Below, piece by piece: positions 1 through 7,882 of a stretch of 64,000 nt of DNA. Below the pieces are notes generated by a model that made no database searches, was not told where the DNA came from, and worked only from the letters and a program-made list of their open reading frames with translations. The position numbers and the translations under genes were made by a program. This stretch comes from Pseudomonas sp. GD04019 (GTDB lineage Bacteria > Pseudomonadota > Gammaproteobacteria > Pseudomonadales > Pseudomonadaceae), in NCBI RefSeq assembly GCF_029837695.1, contig NZ_JAOEEA010000006.1, forward strand, positions 62,001 through 126,000. The letters are read 5' to 3'. Numbering within the stretch: the first letter of the stretch is position 1; each line of letters opens with the position of its first letter.

Positions 1-19
1 GTAGTCGAGTGATAGAGAA

Positions 20-1930
20 GTGCCCATCCGTATCTTACTTCCCCTGCTGCTGTCTCTCTGCCTCCTGTCCAACTCGGCACTAGCCGAAGAGCCAACTTCC
101 CCGGAAAGCGCGGAAGTAAAGATCAACATGCAGGACGCCAACATCCGTTCGTTCATCGAGTGGATCGCCAAGGCGACCGGCAAGAACTTCATCATCGACC
201 CTCGCGTAACCGGCAAGGTAACGGTGATATCCAATGGCGCCATGAGTCCCGACGAGGCTTATCGCGTCTTTCTTTCGGTATTGCAGGTACACGGATTCTC
301 TGCAATCGAATCCGATAGCGTGGTCAAGGTCATTCCCGATGCGAACGCAAAGCAGAGCGGCGTCCCACTGGTCGATGACGATAAGCTCAACGACGACCAG
401 CAAGTTGTGCGGGTAATACGCTCGGAACATGTCCCAGCAACACAGCTGGTAAACATATTGCGTCCGATGGTTCCCCAGGTTGGCCACCTGGCCGCCTACC
501 CGGACAGCAATGCCCTGATCATTTCGGACCGGGCCTCCAACATCAATCAACTGCTGAAGCTGGTCGCCGAGATAGACCAGGCCGGCCAGTTTGAGATTGA
601 CGTCATACCGCTGAAGTTTGCCAACGCCAAAGAGCTGTCGACCATGCTCGGCACCCTGACCCCCCAGGGTGGCGGACAGGAAGGCGCCAGCAAGATCAAT
701 GTCTCCGTCGACGAGCGCACCAACAGCATTCTTATCTCCGGCGACCCCAGCAAGCGCCAGCAATTGCGCGATGTACTCGCCAGCCTGGACAAACCCGGCA
801 ACCTCATCCGCGACACCAAAGTCATTTACCTGCACTACCTGAAGGCATCGGAAGTAGCCCAGGTACTACAGAACGTCGCCACCAGCGTGCAGAAACAGGA
901 CAAGGACGTAGGAGTCAGCGGCGCCGAGATCTCCATCCAGGCCAACGACACGACCAACGCACTGGTCATCAGCGCTCCTCCAGCCATCATGACCACCATC
1001 GATGGCGTGGTTAAACGCCTGGATATCCGCCGCGCGCAGGTCCTGGTGGAAGCAGTCATCGTCGAGGTCTCGGACAACAAGGTGAACGACCTGGGCGTGC
1101 AATGGAAAACCTCCGAGGCGGCACTGGGCGGCGACGGCCTGTTCGGTGGTTTCAAGTCCTCCATGAAGGGCAACGGCATCGACAGCTTCCCAGGTTCGCC
1201 AGTCAAGCTGGATGCCGGCCTGAGCCTGGGCTTCTATAGCAGCGGCTCGCTGCGCGCCCTGGTGCGAATGCTGTCCACCGACGACTCGATGAACATCCTG
1301 TCCACGCCCAACCTGGTCACGCTGGACAACGAAGAGGGCAAGATAGTCGTAGGCCAGAACGTCCCCTTCGTCACCGGCAGCTCCACCAGCGCGTCCAACC
1401 CATCGACCAACCCCTTCCAGACGATCGAGCGGCAGGACGTGGGCATCACGCTGAAGATCAAGCCACAGATCAATGAAGGCGACTCGGTCACCCTGAATGT
1501 CTACCAGGAGATATCCAGCGTCACCAACGACACCAGTGCTGCCGATATCGTGACCAACAAGCGCTCCATCGAGACCCGAGTGCTGATCAAGGACAATATG
1601 ACGCTGGTGCTGGGCGGCCTGATCTCGGACGAAATGCGCGACTCCGGGGACCGCGTCCCGTTCTTCGCCAAGATTCCTGTCATCGGCAAACTGTTCCGCA
1701 ACGACCGCAAGGAAGTCAGCAAGAAGAACCTGATGGTCTTTATCAAGCCGACCATCATCAATGACTTCGCCCATGCGGACGAGCTGACCGAGGGCAAGTA
1801 CAACTTCATCCGCGAGCGACAGCTGCGCTACGCCGATCAGGACATACCGGAAGGTGTACCAGCCTTGCCGCCCCGTGTCGGCTCCCCGGAGAAGGAACTC
1901 AGAATCGAGAAGACCGTTCCTCTCGACTGA
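20..1930 (+). CDS. gspD: Type II secretion system secretin GspD (XcpQ-like)
   Basis: Outer-membrane secretin that forms the exit channel of the type II secretion system. A signal peptide (about residues 1-22, ending ALA) precedes an N0 domain (about 33-100), repeated N1-N3 domains (about 125-345) and the C-terminal secretin domain. That domain holds the VPFVTGS gate motif (about 447-453) and the typical ending GKLFRNDRKEVSKKNLMVFI. The length of 636 aa fits GspD. The start is GTG; the 19 bases before it probably belong to the end of an upstream gsp gene, but too little is present to say which. A strong intrinsic terminator follows 14 bases after the stop, so this is the last gene of its transcript. 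The tail after the secretin domain resembles the S-domain that docks a pilotin. The family call is firm; the choice of XcpQ over a second Pseudomonas T2SS (Hxc) is not. Confidence 0.92.
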   Translation: MPIRILLPLLLSLCLLSNSALAEEPTSPESAEVKINMQDANIRSFIEWIAKATGKNFIIDPRVTGKVTVISNGAMSPDEAYRVFLSVLQVHGFSAIESDSVVKVIPDANAKQSGVPLVDDDKLNDDQQVVRVIRSEHVPATQLVNILRPMVPQVGHLAAYPDSNALIISDRASNINQLLKLVAEIDQAGQFEIDVIPLKFANAKELSTMLGTLTPQGGGQEGASKINVSVDERTNSILISGDPSKRQQLRDVLASLDKPGNLIRDTKVIYLHYLKASEVAQVLQNVATSVQKQDKDVGVSGAEISIQANDTTNALVISAPPAIMTTIDGVVKRLDIRRAQVLVEAVIVEVSDNKVNDLGVQWKTSEAALGGDGLFGGFKSSMKGNGIDSFPGSPVKLDAGLSLGFYSSGSLRALVRMLSTDDSMNILSTPNLVTLDNEEGKIVVGQNVPFVTGSSTSASNPSTNPFQTIERQDVGITLKIKPQINEGDSVTLNVYQEISSVTNDTSAADIVTNKRSIETRVLIKDNMTLVLGGLISDEMRDSGDRVPFFAKIPVIGKLFRNDRKEVSKKNLMVFIKPTIINDFAHADELTEGKYNFIRERQLRYADQDIPEGVPALPPRVGSPEKELRIEKTVPLD

Positions 1931-1943
1931 ATGGGCCGAAAAC

Positions 1944-1978
1944 AAAAAGCCCCCAAGCTCAGGCTTGGGGGCTTTTTT
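1944..1978. terminator. Bidirectional intrinsic terminator
   Basis: A perfect 15-base stem (AAAAAGCCCCCAAGC with its complement) around a TCAG loop, with T-runs on both strands. It ends the gspD transcript and also serves the small convergent gene at 2033-2224. Confidence 0.92.
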
Positions 1979-2032
1979 CTTTCCAGTGCACCCAACAAGG
2001 CACCGACTCTCCAGCTCGCACTAAAGCAGGGG

Positions 2033-2224
2033 TTACTTTTTTCCGGGAATCGGGAAGTGCTTGAACGCTTCGCGCAGGATCTTCTTGGCGACATCTTCCG
2101 GCAGGGAGGGCGCGATATCGTTCAGCGCATCCACCTGCCCGGCATCTTCGGCCTGGGCGGTCTCCTTCGAGTCGCGCTCCAGCCCTTCTTCAGCCTCGCG
2201 TAGATCTTCGTCCGAACCGATCAT
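2033..2224 (-). CDS. Small acidic hypothetical protein (63 aa)
   Basis: I do not recognise a named family. The protein is short and soluble, with an acidic N-terminal half (many D and E) and a lysine-rich end (PIPGKK). It has no signal peptide or membrane segment. An AAGGCG ribosome-binding site lies about 8 bases before the ATG, and the shared terminator at 1944-1978 lies downstream, which supports a real gene. It is convergent with gspD. A small Pseudomonas-specific protein is my reading; the function is unknown. Confidence 0.6.
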   Translation of the reverse strand: MIGSDEDLREAEEGLERDSKETAQAEDAGQVDALNDIAPSLPEDVAKKILREAFKHFPIPGKK

Positions 2225-2401
2225 TTCTGCGCCTTCCTACTGTGGCTACTGCTGTGCCTGGAATCCTATAGCGAAGCGCCAGCGTTGACGAGCCATGCCA
2301 TGGCGACCAGACGTTGCGTAATTCCTGGTGCGATGGCCACCAAGGCCCACGGGGTCGGCGGCGCTCAGATTAGTTGTGGATAAAGCGGCAAAACGCAGAA
2401 A

Positions 2402-2428
2402 CAAGAAAGCCCGCATCAGGGCGGGCTT
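2402..2428 (-). terminator. Intrinsic terminator of the tRNA-Arg transcript
   Basis: The stem GCCCGC/GCGGGC around an ATCA-containing loop is followed, reading leftward from the tRNA, by a T-rich stretch. It lies about 45 bases past the tRNA 3' end. Confidence 0.75.
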
Positions 2429-2474
2429 TTCGAGGGGCTTGCGAAGCATGTGTTGAGATGTCGAAGCCAGTATC

Positions 2475-2551
2475 TGGCGCATCCGGCGGGATTCGAACCC
2501 ACGACCCCTGCCTTCGGAGGGCAGTACTCTATCCAGCTGAGCTACGGATGC
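2475..2551 (-). tRNA. tRNA-Arg (anticodon CCG)
   Basis: On the minus strand the sequence folds as a full cloverleaf. The acceptor stem GCATCCG pairs with CGGATGC, the D arm contains AGCTCAGCTGGATAGAG, the anticodon stem-loop is CTGCC-CTCCGAA-GGCAG (anticodon CCG, reading CGG), and the T arm contains GGTTCGAATCC. The 3' CCA is encoded (2475-2477). No integrase or attachment-site duplication is visible beside it. Confidence 0.96.
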
Positions 2552-2606
2552 GTTGCGGGGCGCAATCATACGCATCCGCCTCGCGGGCGTCCATGCGGCC
2601 TGTCGC

Positions 2607-2771
2607 TCAGAGCTCCTGCATGTGGAAGTCGGCCTTGCTCACGCCGCAATCGGGGCACAGCCAGTCATCCGGTACCTCGGCCCAGGGCGTGCCGGCGGGG
2701 ATGCCGTCGTCCGGCCAACCCTTGGATTCGTCGTAGATCAGGCCGCAGATCACGCAGATCCAGCTCTTCAT
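2607..2771 (-). CDS. rubA: Rubredoxin
   Basis: A 54-residue iron-sulfur electron carrier. Two CxxC-type knuckles bind the single iron: CVICG near residues 6-10 and CPDCG near 39-43. The conserved aromatic and proline pattern ([21 protein letters not shown]) lies between them. The start ATG overlaps the stop of the upstream flavoprotein gene by an ATGA junction, so the two are probably translationally coupled. In this context it likely passes electrons to the diiron desaturase encoded two genes upstream, as rubredoxins do for AlkB-type and some desaturase enzymes. That partnership is inferred; the family call is certain. Confidence 0.95.
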   Translation of the reverse strand: MKSWICVICGLIYDESKGWPDDGIPAGTPWAEVPDDWLCPDCGVSKADFHMQEL

Positions 2772-3487
2772 GCCGGCACCTCCTGGCGCAGGGGGTTGAG
2801 GCCGCGGTCGAAGTCGGCCAGCGAGGGGAAGCGCAGCGGTTCCATGCTCTGCAGACCGAGCAGATAGTCGCGGTACTGCTCGAGGATCACGCCGCGCGCC
2901 TCGGAGCTGATATAGGGCACGTGGTAGGCGGCGAACGGCGGCAGCACCTGCATGCCGACATAGGCCAGGGTGCCGCGCTGTAGCGGGCGCAGCATGGGCT
3001 CCCAGTCACCGTGGATGGCGCTCTCGTCTGCGAACATGTGGCCTTGCCCGCCAAGGCTGAAGCTGAGTAGCGCGCGCTTGCCGGCCAGGCCGCCGCGATC
3101 GTAGAAGCGCAGGCCGCCGTAGCAGGTGCCAGAAACCAGCACGCGGTCGATCCAGCCCTTGAGCATGGCCGGCACCGAACACCAGAACAGGGGGAAGTTG
3201 AGGATCAGCAGATCGGCCCACAGCAGCTTGTCCAGCTCGGCGGCGATGTCCGGCGCCAGCTTGCCGCTCTTCGCCGCTTCGCGCTGCTCCAGGGCGTAAG
3301 TCAGGTAGTCGGGATTGCCGCGGACCTGAAAGTCGGCGGCCGAGGCCACCGGATTCCAGTTCATCGCGTAGAGATCGGAGACCTGTACGGCGTGGCCGGC
3401 GCCCTCCAGGGTGACGACGGCGAGATCCTTCATGGCGGTGCAGAAGGATTGCGGCTCGGGATGCGCGTGGACGATCAGGATGTTCAT
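2768..3487 (-). CDS. NAD(P)H:quinone oxidoreductase / flavodoxin-fold protein
   Basis: A 239-aa cytosolic flavoprotein of the NQO1/MdaB/KefF-type family. The start [15 protein letters not shown] is the family's phosphate-binding N-terminus. [20 protein letters not shown] (about 107-126) is the flavin and active-site segment, and [24 protein letters not shown] follows. The ATG at 3487 was chosen because similarity begins there; the open frame extends further upstream without family features. The gene sits between the desaturase and rubredoxin and overlaps rubredoxin by 4 bases. It may reduce rubredoxin or simply quinones; the sequence does not settle which. An intrinsic terminator lies in the gap from the desaturase. 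Confidence 0.85.
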   Translation of the reverse strand: MNILIVHAHPEPQSFCTAMKDLAVVTLEGAGHAVQVSDLYAMNWNPVASAADFQVRGNPDYLTYALEQREAAKSGKLAPDIAAELDKLLWADLLILNFPLFWCSVPAMLKGWIDRVLVSGTCYGGLRFYDRGGLAGKRALLSFSLGGQGHMFADESAIHGDWEPMLRPLQRGTLAYVGMQVLPPFAAYHVPYISSEARGVILEQYRDYLLGLQSMEPLRFPSLADFDRGLNPLRQEVPA

Positions 3488-3494
3488 GGCGATT

Positions 3495-3530
3495 CCAAAA
3501 AAGCGCGGGGCCCGCAGGCCCCGGAAGCGC
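3495..3530 (-). terminator. Intrinsic terminator between desaturase and flavoprotein genes
   Basis: Reading leftward, a GC-rich hairpin (CGGGGCC/GGCCCCG, 3506-3523) is followed by GCGC and six T residues, ending about 8 bases before the flavoprotein ATG. A second hairpin (CCCCGG/CCGGGG, 3531-3546) abuts it. Confidence 0.7.
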
Positions 3531-3558
3531 CCCGGCGGACCGGGGCTGACGATGATAC

Positions 3559-4614
3559 TCAGGCGGTCTGCTGGACGGGCGCGGCGGCCTCCTGGCTCGG
3601 CGCATTCCAACGGTTGGCGCGGGCGAAGGTGCCGAAGTCGTTGAAGCGCACGCCCATCTCGCGCATCACCTTGTGCGCCACTTGCGCGGTCATCTGGCGG
3701 ATGTAGAAAGGCTCCTTGACCACGAAGTGGTGGATCGCGTGGGTGCTGCCGAAGTTGAAGCAGAACGCCTGCAGCGGCCATAGCCACCAGGGGTTGAGCA
3801 CCTGGGTCTGCTGCACCACGTTGCCCAGCTCGACATCGCCGTAGTAGTGCATGTTGGAGCTGACGAAGTGCAGGCAGAAGGTGCGCAGCACGTTGGGGCC
3901 GACCAGCACCACCACGGCGAAAGTGATGCCATCCATCACCGCCAGGGTGGTGGCCGACCAGGCGATCGGGCTACCGGCGACGGAGGCGACGAAGTCGATC
4001 AGGTGGAAACCGAGAAACACGTACCAGGCGCCCCAGTTGAGCAGGCCCAGCGGCGCATAGCCCTTGAGCGTACGGCTGACGATCATCTTGCGGCGCTCCC
4101 AGGTCGGCGCGCGCAGGAAGCGAATGAACGAGGACATCACGTTGTCGCCGACCATCAGCAGGCGGGCGAAGCCCCAGGGCTCGCCGTTGGTGATGGCGCG
4201 CTCCTCGAGATCGGTCTCGGTGCCGGAGACCTTGTGGTGGTTCAGGTGCAGGTGGCGGCGAATCCACGGGTTGATGGTGCTCGGTCGCGCCATCCACACC
4301 AGCGCCATCATCAGGTTGTGCGGCACGCGCTGCTTGCGGAAGTACATCGAGTGGATCAGGTCGTGTTCCAGTTCGTGGGTCAGCGAGGCAAAGAAGGCGT
4401 TGGCCAGCAGGCACACCCACCAGGCGATGACGCCCTCGGCATAGAGCCAGGCGCTGCCAATCATGCCGGCCAGGGCGAATGCCAGGATGCCAGCGCCGAT
4501 GGCGTCCTGGTGGCGCAGGATCGGATAGCGCTGGCGCAGGGCATCGCCATGGGCCATCACCACGCTGCGGATATGCGCCGAGCGTTGCTGGTGGGTTGCA
4601 GGAGTCGGGGTCAT
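3559..4614 (-). CDS. Membrane fatty acid desaturase family protein
   Basis: An integral-membrane diiron desaturase or hydroxylase of about 351 aa. It has three histidine boxes: HELEH (80-84), HLNHH (123-127) and HAIHH (about 292-296). Hydrophobic pairs lie near 40-78 and 190-240. The boxes match the FA_desaturase family rather than AlkB, which has a different HELxHK/NYxEHY set. I chose the ATG at 4614 because AAGAGGA precedes it at good spacing; an upstream extension to 4641 lacks a ribosome-binding site. It heads a leftward cluster with a flavoprotein and rubredoxin and is divergent from an AraC regulator. The cluster probably introduces double bonds into acyl chains under AraC control; the substrate is unknown. 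Confidence 0.85.
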   Translation of the reverse strand: MTPTPATHQQRSAHIRSVVMAHGDALRQRYPILRHQDAIGAGILAFALAGMIGSAWLYAEGVIAWWVCLLANAFFASLTHELEHDLIHSMYFRKQRVPHNLMMALVWMARPSTINPWIRRHLHLNHHKVSGTETDLEERAITNGEPWGFARLLMVGDNVMSSFIRFLRAPTWERRKMIVSRTLKGYAPLGLLNWGAWYVFLGFHLIDFVASVAGSPIAWSATTLAVMDGITFAVVVLVGPNVLRTFCLHFVSSNMHYYGDVELGNVVQQTQVLNPWWLWPLQAFCFNFGSTHAIHHFVVKEPFYIRQMTAQVAHKVMREMGVRFNDFGTFARANRWNAPSQEAAAPVQQTA

Positions 4615-4707
4615 GCACGCATCCTCTTGTGGCGGCGCCATGCGGGGCGCCGGGGATCGTTGTTGGAATCAGGCCAGGCTAGAGTGCGCGACCACGCGCC
4701 GACCCGC

Positions 4708-4749
4708 CTGACCGACAACGCCAACCTGTTGACCGAGAATGCCAACCTG
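4708..4749. repeat. Two tandem 21-bp direct repeats, probable AraC-type operator
   Basis: Units 4708-4728 and 4729-4749 match at 18 of 21 bases (core GACCGA then GCCAACCTG) and abut exactly. A 21-bp period, two helical turns, is the usual spacing of AraC-family half-sites. The pair lies between the divergent desaturase and AraC genes and directly abuts the regulator's likely start codon. Confidence 0.6.
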
Positions 4750-4750
4750 C

Positions 4751-5758
4751 ATGACTGAACCCTCCACCCTGGCCAGCTGGACCCGCGCCCTGCGCCGCCA
4801 GCTCGACGCGCTCGGCCTGGACAGCGCCGAGTTGTGCCGCGAAGCCGGCCTCGACCCGGCGCTGCTGGACGACGCCAACGCGCGCTACCCGCTGCACGCC
4901 ACCACGCGCCTGTGGCAACTGGCGGTGGCCGCCAGCGGCGACCCGACCCTGGGCCTGCATACCTCGCGTCACGTGGCGCCGACCACCTTCCACGCCCTCG
5001 GCATGGCGGTGATGGCCAGCGGTACCCTGCGCGAAGTATTCGAACGCATCGTGCGCTACCACCAGGTGGTCAGCGATGCCCTGGAACTGGAGCTGCGCGA
5101 GGCGGCCGAGGTGTGCGAACTGCACCTGCGCCTGCCACCCGGTTCGCCAGCGCCGGCGCCCGAGGCCATCGACGCCTTCGCCGCCATCTACGTGCGTACC
5201 TGCCGCAATCGCCTGGGCCGCGACTACGCGCCGCTGGCCGTGCACCTGCGCCGGCCGCTGCCGAGCGATCCGAGCCCCTGGCAGGAAGTGTTCCGCGCGC
5301 CGGTGCACTTCGCCGCCGCCGAGGACGTGCTGTGCTTCGCCCGCGCCGATCTCGACCGCCCGCTGGGCGATGGCAACCCGGAGCTGGCCGCACACAACGA
5401 GGCGGTGCTGCGCAAGCGCCTGGAGGCGCTGCAGCCGGACACCGTGGCACGCCGCCTGCGCCGCGCCCTGGAGCAGTGCCTGCCGAACGGCGAACCCTCG
5501 GCCGAGGCCCTGGCCCATGGCCTGCACCTGAGCCTGCGCAGTCTGCAACGCCACCTGAGCGACGAGGGCAGCAGCTACGAGCAGGTGCTGGCCGACACCC
5601 GTCGCGATCTGGCGCTGGATCACCTGCGCGAGGCCGACTGCTCGATCAGCGAAGTCGCCTACCTGCTCGGCTTCGCCGACAGCAGCAGCTTCAGCCGCGC
5701 CTTCAAGCGCTGGACGGGGCAGAGCCCCAGCCAGTACCGCGATTCGCTACAGGGCTGA
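4751..5758 (+). CDS. AraC-family transcriptional regulator
   Basis: A 335-aa regulator with an N-terminal Arabinose_bd-type ligand domain (about 15-205, with the AMAVMASGTLREVFERIVRY-like segment) and a C-terminal AraC double helix-turn-helix (about 235-330). The HTH ends in the family signature ISEVAYLLGFADSSSFSRAF followed by KRWTGQSPSQYR. It is divergent from the desaturase and probably activates it. An alternative ATG at 4739 adds four residues but lies inside the tandem operator repeat, so I prefer 4751. The effector may be a fatty acid or related compound, as in similar regulators; that is inference. Confidence 0.88.
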   Translation: MTEPSTLASWTRALRRQLDALGLDSAELCREAGLDPALLDDANARYPLHATTRLWQLAVAASGDPTLGLHTSRHVAPTTFHALGMAVMASGTLREVFERIVRYHQVVSDALELELREAAEVCELHLRLPPGSPAPAPEAIDAFAAIYVRTCRNRLGRDYAPLAVHLRRPLPSDPSPWQEVFRAPVHFAAAEDVLCFARADLDRPLGDGNPELAAHNEAVLRKRLEALQPDTVARRLRRALEQCLPNGEPSAEALAHGLHLSLRSLQRHLSDEGSSYEQVLADTRRDLALDHLREADCSISEVAYLLGFADSSSFSRAFKRWTGQSPSQYRDSLQG

Positions 5759-6086
5759 CCGGTAGCGCGTGGCGAATAGGACTACAGGCCATTCGACACA
5801 AACGTTCTTTATATCGAACACAAGAAGCATCGGCTGACAATGAGCGCCCAGCATCTGGAACGCGCGCTCCATCTCGCCTCGCGCGAGGTTGCCGGCGAAA
5901 CAACCGAGACTCGCCCGGCATTCATTCTTTTTGGTTATTTTGTTGGTTTTATCGAACATAGCTCTTGCCCTTTGTCGACGCCGGCCCTAGGATTCGTTTG
6001 ACATTTCAAACGCCGGACAGCGCCATCGGCTGCCCGCTATTTGCTTGATCGCCTGCCCCGTCGGCGCCGCGCACCTGGAGAACACC
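5759..6086. promoter_or_regulatory. gabD upstream region with inverted-repeat operator candidate
   Basis: A 328-base non-coding stretch. It holds an 11-base inverted repeat, TTCGACACAAA (5792-5802) and TTTATATCGAA (5808-5818), 9 of 11 paired. A related half-site, TTTTATCGAACA, lies at 5947-5958 near the expected gabD promoter. The two sites are about 140 bases apart. No clear sigma-70 or sigma-54 promoter was identified. A 53-codon frame at 5840-6001 has no support as a gene. Confidence 0.4.
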
Positions 6087-7538
6087 ATGCAACTGAAAGA
6101 CGCCCAGCTGTTCCGTCAGCAAGCCTTCATCGACGGCCAGTGGCTGAACGCCGACAGCGGCCAGACCCTCGCCGTGAACAACCCGGCGACCGGCGAGATC
6201 CTCGGCAGCGTGCCGAAAATGGGCCGCGCCGAGACCCGCCGCGCCATCGAGGCCGCCGAGCGCGCCCTGCCGGCCTGGCGTGCGCTGACGGCCAAGGAAC
6301 GCGCGGGCAAGCTGCGTCGCTGGTTCGAGCTGATGATGGAAAACCAGGACGACCTGGGCCGCCTGATGACCCTGGAGCAGGGCAAGCCGCTGGCCGAAGC
6401 CAAGGGCGAGATCGCCTACGCCGCCTCCTTCATCGAGTGGTTCGCCGAAGAAGCCAAGCGCATCTACGGCGACACCATCCCCGGCCACCAGCCGGACAAG
6501 CGCATCATCGTGATCAAGCAGCCGATCGGCGTGACCGCGGCCATCACCCCGTGGAACTTCCCGGCGGCGATGATCACCCGCAAGGCCGGCCCGGCCCTGG
6601 CCGCCGGCTGCACCATGGTGCTCAAGCCGGCTTCGCAGACCCCCTATTCCGCCCTGGCCCTGGCCGAGCTGGCGCAGCGTGCCGGCATCCCCGCCGGTGT
6701 GTTCAGCGTGGTCACCGGTAGCGCCGGCGAAGTCGGCGGCGAGCTGACCAGCAACCCGATCGTGCGCAAGCTGACCTTCACCGGCTCCACCGAGATCGGC
6801 CGCCAGCTGATGGCCGAGTGCGCCCACGACATCAAGAAGGTGTCCCTGGAGCTGGGCGGCAACGCGCCGTTCATCGTGTTCGACGACGCCGACCTGGACG
6901 CCGCCGTGGAAGGCGCGCTGATCTCCAAGTACCGCAACAACGGCCAGACCTGCGTGTGCGCCAACCGCCTGTACATCCAGGACGGCGTGTATGACGCTTT
7001 CGTCGACAAGCTCAAGGCCGCGGTGGCCAAACTGAAGATCGGCAACGGCCTGGAAGACGGCACCACCACCGGCCCGCTGATCGACAACAAGGCCGTGGCC
7101 AAGGTCCAGGAACACATCGAGGACGCCATCAGCAAGGGCGCCAAGCTGGTCGCCGGCGGCAAGCCGCACGCCTTGGGTGGCAGCTTCTTCGAGCCGACCA
7201 TCCTGATCGACGTGCCGAGCAACGCCGCCGTGGCCAAGGAAGAGACCTTCGGCCCGCTGGCGCCGCTGTTCCGCTTCAAGGACGAGGCCGAAGTGATCGC
7301 CAAGGCCAACGACACCGAGTTCGGCCTGGCCTCCTACTTCTACGCCCGCGACCTGGGCCGCGTGTTCCGCGTGGCGGAAGCGCTGGAGTACGGCATGGTC
7401 GGCATCAACACCGGCCTGATCTCCACCGAAGTGGCGCCGTTCGGCGGCGTGAAGGCTTCCGGCCTGGGCCGCGAAGGCTCCAAGTACGGCATCGAGGACT
7501 ACCTCGAGATCAAATACATGTGCCTGGGCGGCGTGTGA
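6087..7538 (+). CDS. gabD: Succinate-semialdehyde dehydrogenase (NADP+)
   Basis: Oxidises succinate semialdehyde to succinate, the second step of GABA catabolism, in the cytosol. The 483-aa length equals typical GabD. Visible family features are TPWNFPAAMITRKAGPALAAG, the general-base glutamate in LELGGNAPF (about residue 254), the catalytic cysteine in NNGQTCVCANR (about 288) and the C-terminal GGVKASGLGREGSKYG. The ATG at 6087 follows a CTGGAG ribosome-binding site; the open frame begins 42 bases earlier without one. It is followed by gabT after a 344-base gap that carries a repeat and a structured leader, so the two genes are probably partly independently controlled. Confidence 0.95.
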   Translation: MQLKDAQLFRQQAFIDGQWLNADSGQTLAVNNPATGEILGSVPKMGRAETRRAIEAAERALPAWRALTAKERAGKLRRWFELMMENQDDLGRLMTLEQGKPLAEAKGEIAYAASFIEWFAEEAKRIYGDTIPGHQPDKRIIVIKQPIGVTAAITPWNFPAAMITRKAGPALAAGCTMVLKPASQTPYSALALAELAQRAGIPAGVFSVVTGSAGEVGGELTSNPIVRKLTFTGSTEIGRQLMAECAHDIKKVSLELGGNAPFIVFDDADLDAAVEGALISKYRNNGQTCVCANRLYIQDGVYDAFVDKLKAAVAKLKIGNGLEDGTTTGPLIDNKAVAKVQEHIEDAISKGAKLVAGGKPHALGGSFFEPTILIDVPSNAAVAKEETFGPLAPLFRFKDEAEVIAKANDTEFGLASYFYARDLGRVFRVAEALEYGMVGINTGLISTEVAPFGGVKASGLGREGSKYGIEDYLEIKYMCLGGV

Positions 7539-7560
7539 AACCGATCCCTAGCCTGCTGCG

Positions 7561-7657
7561 CGTCGGCCAGCCTGCGTTGGAAGCGGCCTCGGGATGCTCA
7601 TTTACAGCTCGTAAACTGCGCTCCCTCGGCCACTTCCGCCTTGCCTGGTTCTAGCTC
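7561..7657. repeat. Truncated copy of a Pseudomonas intergenic repeat
   Basis: About 95 bases closely match the core of the element at 12749-12886: GTCGGCCA at the left, then CTCGG-ATGCTCATTTACAG-TCGTAAACTGCGCT-CCTCGG and GCCTTG-CTGG-TCTA. The core TTTAC-AGCTC-GTAAA is a palindrome. The terminal inverted repeats of the second copy are missing here. It lies between gabD and gabT. Confidence 0.75.
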
Positions 7658-7689
7658 GCGGGGCTATGAATCAGTTTCAAGCTTTCCAG

Positions 7690-7882
7690 ATATGAATCCG
7701 TGGGTGTCGGGTGACAGGCAGGAGTCGTGGTCACCCGGCGTCGGCGTTTCCGGTGGTGGCACCGGCTAACCCAGCCGACGGCCAGCGGGTAGGCGACAGT
7801 TCGATCATCGTTAGCTGTTACGCCCACCCAGCCCCGTCATCATCCTTGGACCGGGCCGCCATAAGCGGCTTATGAGGACAAC
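7690..7882 (+). ncRNA. gabT leader RNA (gabT motif) region
   Basis: A structured leader sits directly upstream of gabT. A conserved RNA of unknown function, the gabT motif, is known only upstream of gabT in Pseudomonas; the position, genus and GC-rich self-complementary sequence fit. I see GGTGAC (7709 region) opposite GTCACC, and at the 3' end two mutually exclusive hairpins: GCCGC/GCGGC (7855-7869) and CATAAG/CTTATG (7860-7874). The second touches the GAGGA ribosome-binding site (7874-7878). I cannot run a covariance model, so exact boundaries are approximate. Confidence 0.65.

Noticed and set aside
1..19. End of an upstream gsp gene
   Set aside because: A TGA is present at 10-12, but 9 codable bases are too few to assign a gene.
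2475..2551. tRNA-Arg as the integration site of a genomic island
   Set aside because: No integrase, no repeated tRNA 3' end and ordinary housekeeping genes on both sides.
3559..4614. Annotation of the desaturase as an AlkB alkane hydroxylase because rubredoxin is nearby
   Set aside because: The histidine boxes (HELEH, HLNHH, HAIHH) fit fatty acid desaturases and lack the AlkB-specific NYxEHY segment.
5840..6001. A 53-codon frame upstream of gabD
   Set aside because: No ribosome-binding site and no recognisable features, and it would cover the expected gabD promoter.
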